Origin: Candidatus Zipacnadia bacterium
GTDB taxonomy: Bacteria; Armatimonadota; Zipacnadia; JALGUG01
Assembly (NCBI GenBank): GCA_029820995.1
Contig: JALGUG010000015.1
Span: 1 to 37,000 of the forward strand
Length of the DNA stretch: 37,000 bases
Reading direction: 5' to 3'
The notes under the pieces are model-generated. The model was not told the DNA's origin, made no database searches, and was given only the letters and a program-made list of their open reading frames with translations. Below, one piece after another: positions 1 to 6,040 of the stretch (positions within the stretch are counted from its first letter, which is position 1; every line of letters starts with the position of its first letter). The translations under genes and the position numbers were made by a program.

Positions 1-174
1 GTCACGCTCGTGGATCTCGCCGACGATCTCCCACGAGCGATCGGTACTGCCGTCGTCCACGAAGATGACCTCGGCCTCCTGGCCCAGCTCGTCTAGCACT
101 GCCGCCAAGCGCTCGTGCAGGGCCGGCAGCACTTCCTCTTCGTTCAGGATTGGAATAACCACCGAGAGGCGCAA
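1..174 (-). CDS. Glycosyltransferase family 2, N-terminal part (cut by window edge)
   Basis: Only the first 58 codons are present; the gene runs off the left edge. The translation shows the start of a GT-A glycosyltransferase: a first beta strand ([11 protein letters not shown]) and, near residue 40, the nucleotide-binding segment [12 protein letters not shown] with the usual DDGSTD. Such enzymes move a sugar from a nucleotide or dolichol/undecaprenyl phosphate donor. The long helix between the two motifs and the DDGSTD form fit the DPM1/GtrB-like group, but the acceptor cannot be told. The start is inferred as TTG at 174, because an in-frame TGA, which is also the stop of the upstream restriction enzyme gene, lies ten codons before it and no ATG or GTG intervenes. 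The 27-nt gap suggests co-transcription with the restriction genes, perhaps by chance insertion of those genes upstream. Confidence 0.85.
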   Translation of the reverse strand, partial: MRLSVVIPILNEEEVLPALHERLAAVLDELGQEAEVIFVDDGSTDRSWEIVGEIHERD

Positions 175-201
175 GGGGGAGGCCTTTCGTCGTTGGCGAG
201 T

Positions 202-747
202 TCAGACGTCGATCAGGATGACCTTCACTGGGACGGCTGGGAAGTGCCGCTTCAAGCGCTCGATGTCGTACACGAGCTGCTCGCCGTACGACACGCCGCT
301 GGACATCTCCTTGTGCAGGCCGTGGCAGGGCACGATCTCGACCCCCACATCTGCTTGGCTTTCGTTGAAGAAGTACTGGAACTTCGCCATGTCGTAGAAC
401 ATGAAGGCATACTTGCCGAACTGGACTTCCACCAGCACCTTCTCTTTCACGAAGTCGATCTGCTTGTACGCGCCGGGGATCTTGGCGTCGTGATTCGGGA
501 TCTCGATCGTGTAGCTGTCGCGAAGCTCAACAAAGCCTCGCGCCCGGAACTCCTCCTTGAACCGCCCGTTCATCTCCTTGGGGCTGTACAGCCTCTTCCC
601 CCGCTTGGTCTTCTCCTTGCTTACCTTTCCCCGCTCAGTGATCCGTACCGCCTCGATGACGGCATCAATCTCGGCCTCGATACGTGGGTAGTCCACCTGC
701 AGGATCTGTCGTCCACCCAAGTGGGAGTACTCGTACACCTTGCGCAT
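202..747 (-). CDS. Type II restriction endonuclease, BglII/BstYI family
   Basis: This 181-residue protein would cut DNA at a GATC-centred hexamer; BglII cuts AGATCT and BstYI cuts RGATCY, both leaving GATC overhangs. It matches BstYI along most of its length: KESKEKTK-like segment at 43-49, LYSP at 53-56, the catalytic strand EVQFGKYAF at 107-115, DVGVEI at 133-138 and HKEMSSGVSY at 145-154. The active-site spacing of BglII (D-x8-E-x-Q) is kept as D98, E107 and Q109. The length suits BstYI (about 203) better than BglII (223). The start is the ATG at 747, whose A overlaps the TAA stop of the methyltransferase (TAATG) and is preceded by GGGGAGAG; this indicates translational coupling. The exact recognition sequence is inferred. 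The endonuclease looks intact while its methyltransferase does not, which is unexpected. Confidence 0.9.
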   Translation of the reverse strand: MRKVYEYSHLGGRQILQVDYPRIEAEIDAVIEAVRITERGKVSKEKTKRGKRLYSPKEMNGRFKEEFRARGFVELRDSYTIEIPNHDAKIPGAYKQIDFVKEKVLVEVQFGKYAFMFYDMAKFQYFFNESQADVGVEIVPCHGLHKEMSSGVSYGEQLVYDIERLKRHFPAVPVKVILIDV

Positions 748-1635
748 TACTCTCCCCGCTCCTCTGCGTCCCTTGGCGTCTGACGGTCCCACTCCAGCGG
801 CCTTTGCGCCAGGCGGCTCGTTGGCGAGGGCTCATAGACGGGCCGGTCCATGGGCCGGCGCCGCAGCGTTCCCTCTGCCGCCGCTCGCACCCGCTCCCGC
901 GCGATGTCGAGGTACTCGGCCACGGTGTCCGCTCCCGCCGATCGCCGACCGTGCAAGACTGCCGCCGCCGCAGTGCTCCCCACGCCGATGTACGGGTCCA
1001 CGACCAGGTCTCCCGGGTTCGTCAACGCCAGCACAAGCCGCTCGACCAGCTCAATCGGGAACTGACACGGGTGGATCGTCTTCTCGACGTGGTTCGCCTT
1101 GACGTTGGGGATCTCCCAGACGTCCGTCGGGTTCTTCCCGAGCGGGTTGCCCGACAACTGGCCGTACTTCTCTCCCTTGTGGTGTCGCTTCCCGGGGTAC
1201 TTCTGGGGCGCGACCCGAGAACCGCCGCGAGCAATGAAGCCCGTGGCCGAAGTGCCAGATGATGCGGTTCCGCAGCTTGAGCCCCTGCGCCTTGAACAGG
1301 GGGTAGAGCAGCGCGTCGAGCGGGGAGACCTCTCCGTCATCCACGTAGTTGCCGACCTGCCAGCAGATGCTCCCGCCATCGCAGAGCAGCTCCGAACAGC
1401 GCGCAATCACCACACGCTGTCCCTCGATGTACTCGTCCAGAGGCTGCCTCTTCTCATAGGACTTGCCGATGTTATACGGCGGCGAGGTGACGACGAGCTG
1501 CGCGGCACGGGAGGGGACCTGCTCTAGCAGCTCCAGGCAGTCCCCGTGGTACAGACAGACGTCAGCCTCCGGCTCATAGGCCCCCGCCAGCCGCAACTCA
1601 CGTCCCAGACCACGCAGTGTCTCTGCTCGGCCCAT
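747..1635 (-). pseudogene. DNA (cytosine-N4)-type methyltransferase, disrupted by deletion and frameshift
   Basis: The protective methyltransferase of the restriction pair, with beta-class motif order. The first frame, from ATG at 1635 (GGAGA upstream), carries YHGDCLELL and catalytic motif IV TSPPYNIGKSYE, then runs to FGHGLHCSRRFSGR. The second frame then carries VAPQKYPGKRH, SGNPLGKNPTDVW, the HPCQFP segment and the SAM-binding motif DPYIGVGSTAAAA, and ends at TAA 749-747. The frames switch near 1220-1240. In relatives as I recall them, SGR is followed by about 20 residues (a YE-ILWFTK-like strand and NLDP-like turn) before the PQKYPGKRH segment. That stretch is missing, so this is more than a one-base error. 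The break separates the catalytic motif from the SAM-binding motif, so neither piece should work alone. The TSPPY form suggests N4-cytosine methylation. Assembly error remains possible. Confidence 0.8.
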
Positions 1636-1657
1636 TGCTCGTCTCTCCACTGCCGTT

Positions 1658-1686
1658 ACTATACTCCCTTTCCCGCCCTGCGGCAA
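1658..1686 (-). promoter_or_regulatory. Sigma-70 promoter for the restriction-modification genes
   Basis: On the minus strand, a -35 TTGCCG (1686-1681) and a -10 TATAGT (1663-1658) are separated by exactly 17 nt. The predicted transcript start near 1651 gives a very short leader before the methyltransferase ATG at 1635. Inferred from consensus matching only. Confidence 0.5.
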
Positions 1687-1700
1687 CGCCTCTGGCAGCG

Positions 1701-2813
1701 TTAGCTCAGCTTTCGGAGCGCTTCCTGGATCTGTGACACGCGCGGCGGGCAGCCCGGGACGAACTCGTGCCCCTGGCGGAAGTCGCGCGTGCACTGGCCG
1801 ATGAGCAGCGCGCCCTGAGGCGGTTCGCCCAGGCCCATCTTGACCGTGCCCCGCGGCGGCGCGACGCCGGCGGATTGATTGTCCCGCAGCGCCGTGAAGA
1901 AGTTCATGGTGCAACCGCTGCAGGCGCCGTCGGTGTTGACGCTCAACTCAGGGAACTGCTCGGCCAGCGTCTCGAAGGGCCGCTTGAAGCGCCTCCGGTG
2001 CGCGGCGAGCGCCTCGCCCGCGACCTTAATCCGCTCGAGATCGCACACGCCAATACCGCGCTGCGCCGCGCCGCGGATCAGCCGCACCTCAGCGGGGTCG
2101 TCATAGCCCATCAGATGGGCCGCGACCGCATCCACGGCCACAGTGTCGCGCGACGCGAGGATTAGCCCCATCTCCAGCGGATCTCCCGCGCTGGGCCCCA
2201 TGCCCTCGACGGGCCGGACGGCGTCCAGCAGCGTGACGTCAGGCTGCACCAGGGCGTTCAGCTCGATGATCGCCGCGTTGAGCTCCAGCTCATGGAAGGC
2301 CCGCTTATCTTCGGGCCGCAGGAGGCCCTTCAAGTTCTTAAGGCCCAGCGTGACCGCCGTGCCAAAGTGGGTCTTCATCAGCGGCACGCTGACGACGACA
2401 TCGGCCCAGTAGAAGAGGGAGCTGATGCCGATCTCCTCGGGCGCATGTGGGGAGCCCGGCCGGAGGAGGCGATAGTGGTGATCGTGGAGGTTGACGAACC
2501 GGACGCCGAGCTGCTCGGCTAGGTCCAGGATGCCGATATCGCGGTAGTACGGCCTTGCGTCGCGGCAGCCGAAATAGGGGCCGTCGCCGATCACGATCTC
2601 GCCCGCGCCGCGCGATTGCAGCCACAGCGTCAGGGCGCGGAGGACCTCCATGCTGGTGTAGCCCTGGCCGCCGTGGAAGTTGGGCTTGAGCAGGACCTTC
2701 TGTCCCCGCGCGAACAGCTCGCTTGCGCCGCACAGCTCGAGTGTCCGGCCAACCGCGGCAACATGATCCCCCTCAAAGGGCACGAGGGAAACAACAGGCC
2801 GATCCGAGTTCAT
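1701..2813 (-). CDS. DUF362 domain protein
   Basis: A 370-residue member of the DUF362 family (PF04015), a group of unknown biochemical role often linked to iron-sulfur proteins and found near carbohydrate and redox genes. Family features visible are the N-terminal VLLKPNFHGG, IGDGPYFG, the central SVPLMKTHFGTAVTLGLKN and KGLL, then LLDAVRPVEGMGP and the DTVAVDAVAAHLMGY region. The C-terminal 90 residues hold Cys pairs (GACSGCTMNF, GQCTRDF, VPGCPP) that could bind a metal or cluster, but no classic CxxCxxCxxxC ferredoxin motif is present. The ATG at 2813 is preceded by GGGAAGG. The gene starts 37 nt after the oxidoreductase stop on the same strand, so the two form an operon. A role in sugar or cofactor redox metabolism is a guess from context. 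Confidence 0.85.
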   Translation of the reverse strand: MNSDRPVVSLVPFEGDHVAAVGRTLELCGASELFARGQKVLLKPNFHGGQGYTSMEVLRALTLWLQSRGAGEIVIGDGPYFGCRDARPYYRDIGILDLAEQLGVRFVNLHDHHYRLLRPGSPHAPEEIGISSLFYWADVVVSVPLMKTHFGTAVTLGLKNLKGLLRPEDKRAFHELELNAAIIELNALVQPDVTLLDAVRPVEGMGPSAGDPLEMGLILASRDTVAVDAVAAHLMGYDDPAEVRLIRGAAQRGIGVCDLERIKVAGEALAAHRRRFKRPFETLAEQFPELSVNTDGACSGCTMNFFTALRDNQSAGVAPPRGTVKMGLGEPPQGALLIGQCTRDFRQGHEFVPGCPPRVSQIQEALRKLS

Positions 2814-2850
2814 TTGCCTTCCCGCGGCCGGCGCCGCAATTGCAGCTCGG

Positions 2851-3906
2851 CTATTTGATGGTCACGGCTTTCCCCGTGCGGGCCGACCGATCAATGGCTG
2901 TCAGAACCTTGACGACCTGCAGGCCTTCGGCCGCCGAGGCGATCATCTTTTTCCTGGGGTTCAGGACGCAGTCAATGAAATGATGATACGCGGACTCGGT
3001 CTTGGTCTTGCCGGTGTCAATCTTCTCCGAGACGGGCTTGCCCTTGACGTCGTGGTGGAACTTGACTTCGCCGCCAACCCAGCTCAGGCCGCCCTTGGTG
3101 CCGAAGATCTGCACATAGCTGCCCGGCTCCATGTGCGAGTCCCAACTCACCTCGACAAACATGGTCGCCCCATTGTCGAACTTGACCAGGGCGCTTGCCA
3201 GGTCGTCAATGTCGGCGAACACCTTCGCGCGCTTGAACCGCGGTTGACTGAGCAGGTCGTATGTGGAGGCCATCACGGACACCGGGACGGGGGCTCCCAT
3301 GATCCACCAGGCCAGGTCATACAGGTGCACGCCAATGTCAAACAGCGCCCCGCCGCCGGCCTGCTTCTTGTTGACGAACCACGGCCCTCGCCCCATGCTG
3401 CCGCCCGGCGGGAAGTCCAGCACCGGCGTGCCCTTGCGGCGAATCCAACTCGCCTTCGCGTAGTACACCTCGCCCACATTGCGCTTCGTGGCCAGATCGA
3501 ATAGCGTCCGCTGCGCTTGCCCGAACCGCTGGCTCATGTCAATCATTAGCCGCTTCTTCTTCCGGCGAGCCAGCGCGGCCATCTGCTCCGCCTGGGCCAC
3601 CGTGAGGGCCATCGGCTTCTCGCACAGCACGTGACAACCGGCCTGCAGGGCGGCCAGCGTCATCGGCGCGTGCAGGAAGTTCGGCACCGCGATGCCCACT
3701 AGGTCCAGCTCCTTCAGCTTGAGCATCTCGCGGTAATCGGCAAACACGTGCGACGCACCGTACTTCTGAGCGAACTCCTCCGCCTCCAGCTCGTTGAGGT
3801 CGCAGACAGCCAACAGCTCGCACCTCGGATGGCTTGCGAACCCCTCCATGTGATACCGGCCCATGCCGGTCCCGATCACACCAGCTTTGAGCGTCTTCGT
3901 CGCCAC
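2851..3906 (-). CDS. Gfo/Idh/MocA family NAD(P)-dependent oxidoreductase
   Basis: A 351-residue cytosolic dehydrogenase of the glucose-fructose oxidoreductase/inositol dehydrogenase family, which oxidises or reduces sugars, inositols or their derivatives. The N-terminal Rossmann fold shows GVIGTGMGRYH (9-19), the family CEKPMAL motif at 95-101 (Lys97 is the expected catalytic residue), and the C-terminal domain has GGGALFDIGVHLYDLAWW with the usual His. The length is typical. The reading frame stays open upstream to 4299, but that extension is low-complexity and unlike the family. GTG at 3906 is chosen because GGGAGG ends 9 nt before it; GTG at 3915 abuts the ribosome site and is less likely. 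It is co-directional with the DUF362 gene downstream. The substrate cannot be assigned. Confidence 0.9.
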   Translation of the reverse strand: MATKTLKAGVIGTGMGRYHMEGFASHPRCELLAVCDLNELEAEEFAQKYGASHVFADYREMLKLKELDLVGIAVPNFLHAPMTLAALQAGCHVLCEKPMALTVAQAEQMAALARRKKKRLMIDMSQRFGQAQRTLFDLATKRNVGEVYYAKASWIRRKGTPVLDFPPGGSMGRGPWFVNKKQAGGGALFDIGVHLYDLAWWIMGAPVPVSVMASTYDLLSQPRFKRAKVFADIDDLASALVKFDNGATMFVEVSWDSHMEPGSYVQIFGTKGGLSWVGGEVKFHHDVKGKPVSEKIDTGKTKTESAYHHFIDCVLNPRKKMIASAAEGLQVVKVLTAIDRSARTGKAVTIK

Positions 3907-4354
3907 AGGGCGCACCTCCCATGAGTGATTCTCCGGCGCTCTTCGCGCGATGGCAGTACAGAGGCGCTTCTTCCCTGCGCCCTCACCCGTCGCCTCCTGG
4001 TCTTCCGCCTCGAAGAGGGCCAGGCCGGAGCGCCCGGAGCGGCGGAGTTCAGGGCCTTCCGTTCGGCCGCTGAAGGTGGCAGCCCGAGGGCCGGCACGGC
4101 CATCTCCGGTGGGACCATAGTTTTCTTGGTGCGAGGCAGGTATCGCTCTTTCAGACGAGAAAATGACACTCTGCGGCCAAATCGGCCTCAGCTCGAGGGA
4201 TTTCAGAGGAGATTTTCGGCAATTTGTCCCACATGCCGTACAACAAGGCTCAGAAGGCTGTTGCTCTAAGCGCTCAGCAAAAGGTATGCTATTGCACATC
4301 TACGATACGTGAACCGCACGTACGCAGTCGAAGCCATAGCCGGGGGTCGGATCC
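3907..4354. other. Intergenic region between divergent genes
   Basis: This stretch separates the minus-strand oxidoreductase from the plus-strand zinc-ribbon gene. No protein with recognisable features was found on either strand, although the minus frame of the oxidoreductase stays open across most of it. The only signal noted is a weak plus-strand promoter at 4261-4290. No long inverted repeat or T-tract terminator was seen. Confidence 0.5.
4261..4290 (+). promoter_or_regulatory. Possible promoter for the zinc-ribbon/MraZ-like pair
   Basis: TTGCTC and TATGCT are separated by 18 nt, each matching the sigma-70 consensus at four of six positions. The site lies 64 nt before the ATG at 4355. This is a weak call. 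Confidence 0.3.
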
Positions 4355-4825
4355 ATGCGGGTTTGCCCCGCGTGCAAGCAGACCGAGGAAAGCCGCTTCA
4401 AGAAGCACCGCGCGGCCCGGAATGGTCGAGCCGCGGAGTACCAGTGTCTCGAGTGCGGGAAGGTCTTCAGCGAGACTTATGGGACCCCGTGGTATCGGAT
4501 GAAGATCGGCAAGGACAAATTCCTGACAATCTGCCGGCTGCATTACCTGCACGTCAGCCAACGCGACATCGCCGCCCGCTTGAAGATCAACAAGGATTCC
4601 GTTCACCAGGCACTAGATCGGGCCGGCCAGTATCCGGATCAAGTGCAAGAGGCTCTGGTGCGGCACTTCGCTGACCTCGACCCCCGGGTGGCGGAGCTAA
4701 TCGCCCTGCGCCTGCAGTGGCGGTGGGAGGCACGGGCACAGGGGCCGCTGCGTCCGCGCGCACGGCGTTCGGCCGCTGCGGCACGCAACGAGCCCCGCCG
4801 AGTGGCCGTTGAGGTCCGGATATGA
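4355..4825 (+). CDS. Zinc-ribbon and helix-turn-helix protein, transposase-InsA-like
   Basis: A 156-residue probable DNA-binding protein. The N-terminus is a zinc ribbon with CPAC at 4-7 and CLEC at 31-34, followed by KVFSETYGTPWYRMK, a layout seen in IS1 InsA-type proteins and in zinc ribbons of other transposases. Residues 66-90 (HVSQRDIAARLKINKDSVHQALDRA) form a homeodomain-like helix-turn-helix. No DDE catalytic domain follows and no inverted repeats flank the gene, so it is either a domesticated transposase fragment or a true regulator. The C-terminal 30 residues are Arg/Ala-rich and may be disordered. The start has GGGGG 8 nt upstream. Its last four bases overlap the start of the next gene (ATGA), which implies coupled synthesis with the MraZ-like protein. 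Function unknown. Confidence 0.7.
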   Translation: MRVCPACKQTEESRFKKHRAARNGRAAEYQCLECGKVFSETYGTPWYRMKIGKDKFLTICRLHYLHVSQRDIAARLKINKDSVHQALDRAGQYPDQVQEALVRHFADLDPRVAELIALRLQWRWEARAQGPLRPRARRSAAAARNEPRRVAVEVRI

Positions 4826-5283
4826 GTTCGCGCACGAAGCGCCCGGCGGCCAAGCGGGCAGAACCCAAGCCCTCAACGCCGCTGTTGGGCACATTCAAGA
4901 CTACGGCGTCCAGGTCCAAGGTGCTGATCCCGCGGGAGATTCGAGGGCACTTTGGTACGGAGGTTGGCCTTCGGTTGAACGAAACCGGCACAGGGTTCTA
5001 CGTCATGCCTTGGGAGACCGCAGAGCAAGCGTTGACGCGCCTGTCGGCCGAGCGGCCGGGCGCATCGCTGGATGCGCTGGCGGAGTTTCGAGAGGGGAAG
5101 CTCCGGATGGCCAAGGCCCGGATTGACGACCGTGGCCGATTGGTGCTGCCGCCGGAGTTCCAGCCGCGCCCCCGGCTGTCAGACAGCGTGTTCATCGAAG
5201 GCTTGTGGGACCGCGCGGAGGTGATCGTGGAACACGAGTATCAACGCAGAGTCGAGGCGCTCATTCCGACGCATTTGCGCTAA
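4822..5283 (+). CDS. MraZ-like double SpoVT-AbrB fold protein
   Basis: A 153-residue protein with two SpoVT/AbrB-like halves, the architecture of the transcription factor MraZ. The first half spans about residues 22-70 (TTASRSKVLIPREIRGHFG, then a strand with FYVMPWETAEQAL). The second spans 97-145 (AKARIDDRGRLVLPPEFQ, then VFIEGLWDRAEVIVEHEY). The second repeat has the DDRGRLVLP form expected of MraZ. Canonical mraZ is the first gene of the dcw division cluster next to rsmH, and no such genes are here, so this is probably a paralogue with another target. The first 20 residues are a basic, flexible addition. It overlaps the zinc-ribbon gene by 4 nt and is followed 143 nt later by a terminator-like hairpin. 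It may form one regulatory unit with its partner; autoregulation is an inference. Confidence 0.75.
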   Translation: MSSRTKRPAAKRAEPKPSTPLLGTFKTTASRSKVLIPREIRGHFGTEVGLRLNETGTGFYVMPWETAEQALTRLSAERPGASLDALAEFREGKLRMAKARIDDRGRLVLPPEFQPRPRLSDSVFIEGLWDRAEVIVEHEYQRRVEALIPTHLR

Positions 5284-5425
5284 TTCTTACAGCCTTGTCG
5301 CCGGCTCGGGGCCACACGTTGAGGACCGACACTGAGCATCGCAGTCCCGTCGCAGCGCCCCTTCGACCGAGCAAGACCGGGACCGGGGAAGGGCCAGGTT
5401 GGGGGAGACATTTCCGGGGCCCGGT

Positions 5426-5449
5426 GAGCCGTCCGAGCCGGCGGCTTTT
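5426..5449 (+). terminator. Intrinsic terminator after the MraZ-like gene
   Basis: GAGCCGTC pairs with GGCGGCTT through two G-U wobbles around a six-base loop and runs directly into TTTTC. It lies 143 nt after the MraZ-like stop. Confidence 0.5.
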
Positions 5450-5594
5450 CTACAGCAGTTCAACCCAGGAAGGGCGGCGCAGGAGCAATCGCAGCTCACG
5501 ATATCGCCCGCTCCGCGCTACCGATCGCAGACCACCTCGCAGCAACTATCTTCGCGCCGCCCTTCCCTTCCCTACTTGACACACGACTTACACC

Positions 5595-5788
5595 TGGTTT
5601 GGCCGGCGGCGAGACCTGGCGGTCATCGTGGAAGCTTGGGGGCTCCCACATCGCCTGCGGGCAGGTGACCACCGCTATCCATGGACGAACTCACGCGGTT
5701 CGCCCTCTCCAAAACAGCGGTCCCCACGCGCGCCCGCCGCCGGCCAAGCTACCCGCCCGGCCGATTCACGTCGGCCGGGCACTGTTTT
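5595..5788 (+). ncRNA. Candidate structured noncoding RNA ending in an intrinsic terminator
   Basis: The segment folds by eye into a closed multibranch RNA. TGGTTTGGCCGGCGGC (5595-5610) pairs with GCCGCCGGCCAAGCTA (5736-5751), with G5611-C5735 adding a pair: 17 contiguous pairs, two of them G-U. Inside, GACC (5613-5616) can pair with GGTC (5719-5722). Within that lies a three-way junction closed by TGGCGGT/ACCGCTA (5617-5623/5671-5677) with two hairpins (5628-5649 and 5652-5667), followed by a hairpin with CGAAC/GTTCG (5683-5705). A terminator at 5755-5788 follows at once. Four G-U pairs and the U-run favour the plus strand. It does not match 6S, SRP, RNase P, tmRNA or riboswitch classes that I know. 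A 157-bp mobile-element remnant with inverted ends is the main alternative. No convincing promoter was found. Confidence 0.55.
5755..5788 (+). terminator. Strong intrinsic terminator
   Basis: GCCCGGCCGA (5755-5764) pairs perfectly with TCGGCCGGGC (5771-5780) around TTCACG, followed by ACTG and TTTT (5785-5788). The T-run is on the plus strand only. It is the 3' end of the candidate structured RNA and lies about 250 nt before the DUF4838 gene. Confidence 0.75.
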
Positions 5789-5893
5789 AGACGCCTGGGG
5801 GGCCAAAAAGTTGAGGCACTGGACTGGTTTCGCGGCGAACACGCTACGTTGCATCCTCCTAAAGCTCGCTGGGCAGGGAGCACACACGAGCCC

Positions 5894-5921
5894 TTGACGA
5901 ACTTCCTCGCGTGAATACCAT
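5894..5921 (+). promoter_or_regulatory. Possible promoter for the DUF4838 gene
   Basis: TTGACG (5894-5899) and TACCAT (5916-5921) are 16 nt apart. This would start transcription near 5928, just downstream of the strong terminator, and give a leader of about 113 nt with alternative hairpins. The -10 match is weak. Confidence 0.35.
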
Positions 5922-5926
5922 CGTCT

Positions 5927-5963
5927 GCCTGCGTCGCACTGCAGGCGCTGTCAGGCCGCCTGC
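5927..5963 (+). promoter_or_regulatory. Mutually exclusive leader hairpins before the DUF4838 gene
   Basis: The segment GCAGGC (5941-5946) can pair either with GCCTGC upstream (5927-5932, loop of eight) or, as GCAGGCG, with CGCCTGC downstream (5957-5963, loop of nine). The downstream hairpin ends five bases before a consensus AGGAGG (5968-5973) that is too close to the next ATG (5975) to serve it normally. Such a switch could act in attenuation; there is no direct evidence. Confidence 0.35.
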
Positions 5964-6040
5964 CCCTAGGAGGAATGCGTCCCGCAGGGCCGAACAGTTC
6001 CTCAGCAACAGTCAGCAAGATGCGCCAAGGGGGTCCCGCG

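Noticed and set aside
3907-4299. Long N-terminal extension of the minus-strand oxidoreductase
   Set aside because: The extension is unlike the family, and a GTG with a good ribosome site begins the recognisable Rossmann fold.
4355-5283. Insertion sequence
   Set aside because: No DDE transposase domain, terminal inverted repeats or target duplications were seen; the second gene is a transcription-factor fold.
5576-5604. TTGACA as the promoter of the structured RNA
   Set aside because: No acceptable -10 lies 16-18 nt downstream, and transcription from it would start inside the closing helix.
5606-5620. B12-box-like GAGACCTGGC (cobalamin riboswitch)
   Set aside because: The other conserved cobalamin elements were not found upstream, and these bases belong to the closing helix and junction.
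5662-5675. T-box-like sequence CAGGTGACCACCGC
   Set aside because: It only partly fits the T-box core, lies far from the terminator, and both halves already pair in the junction; the downstream gene is not linked to amino acids.
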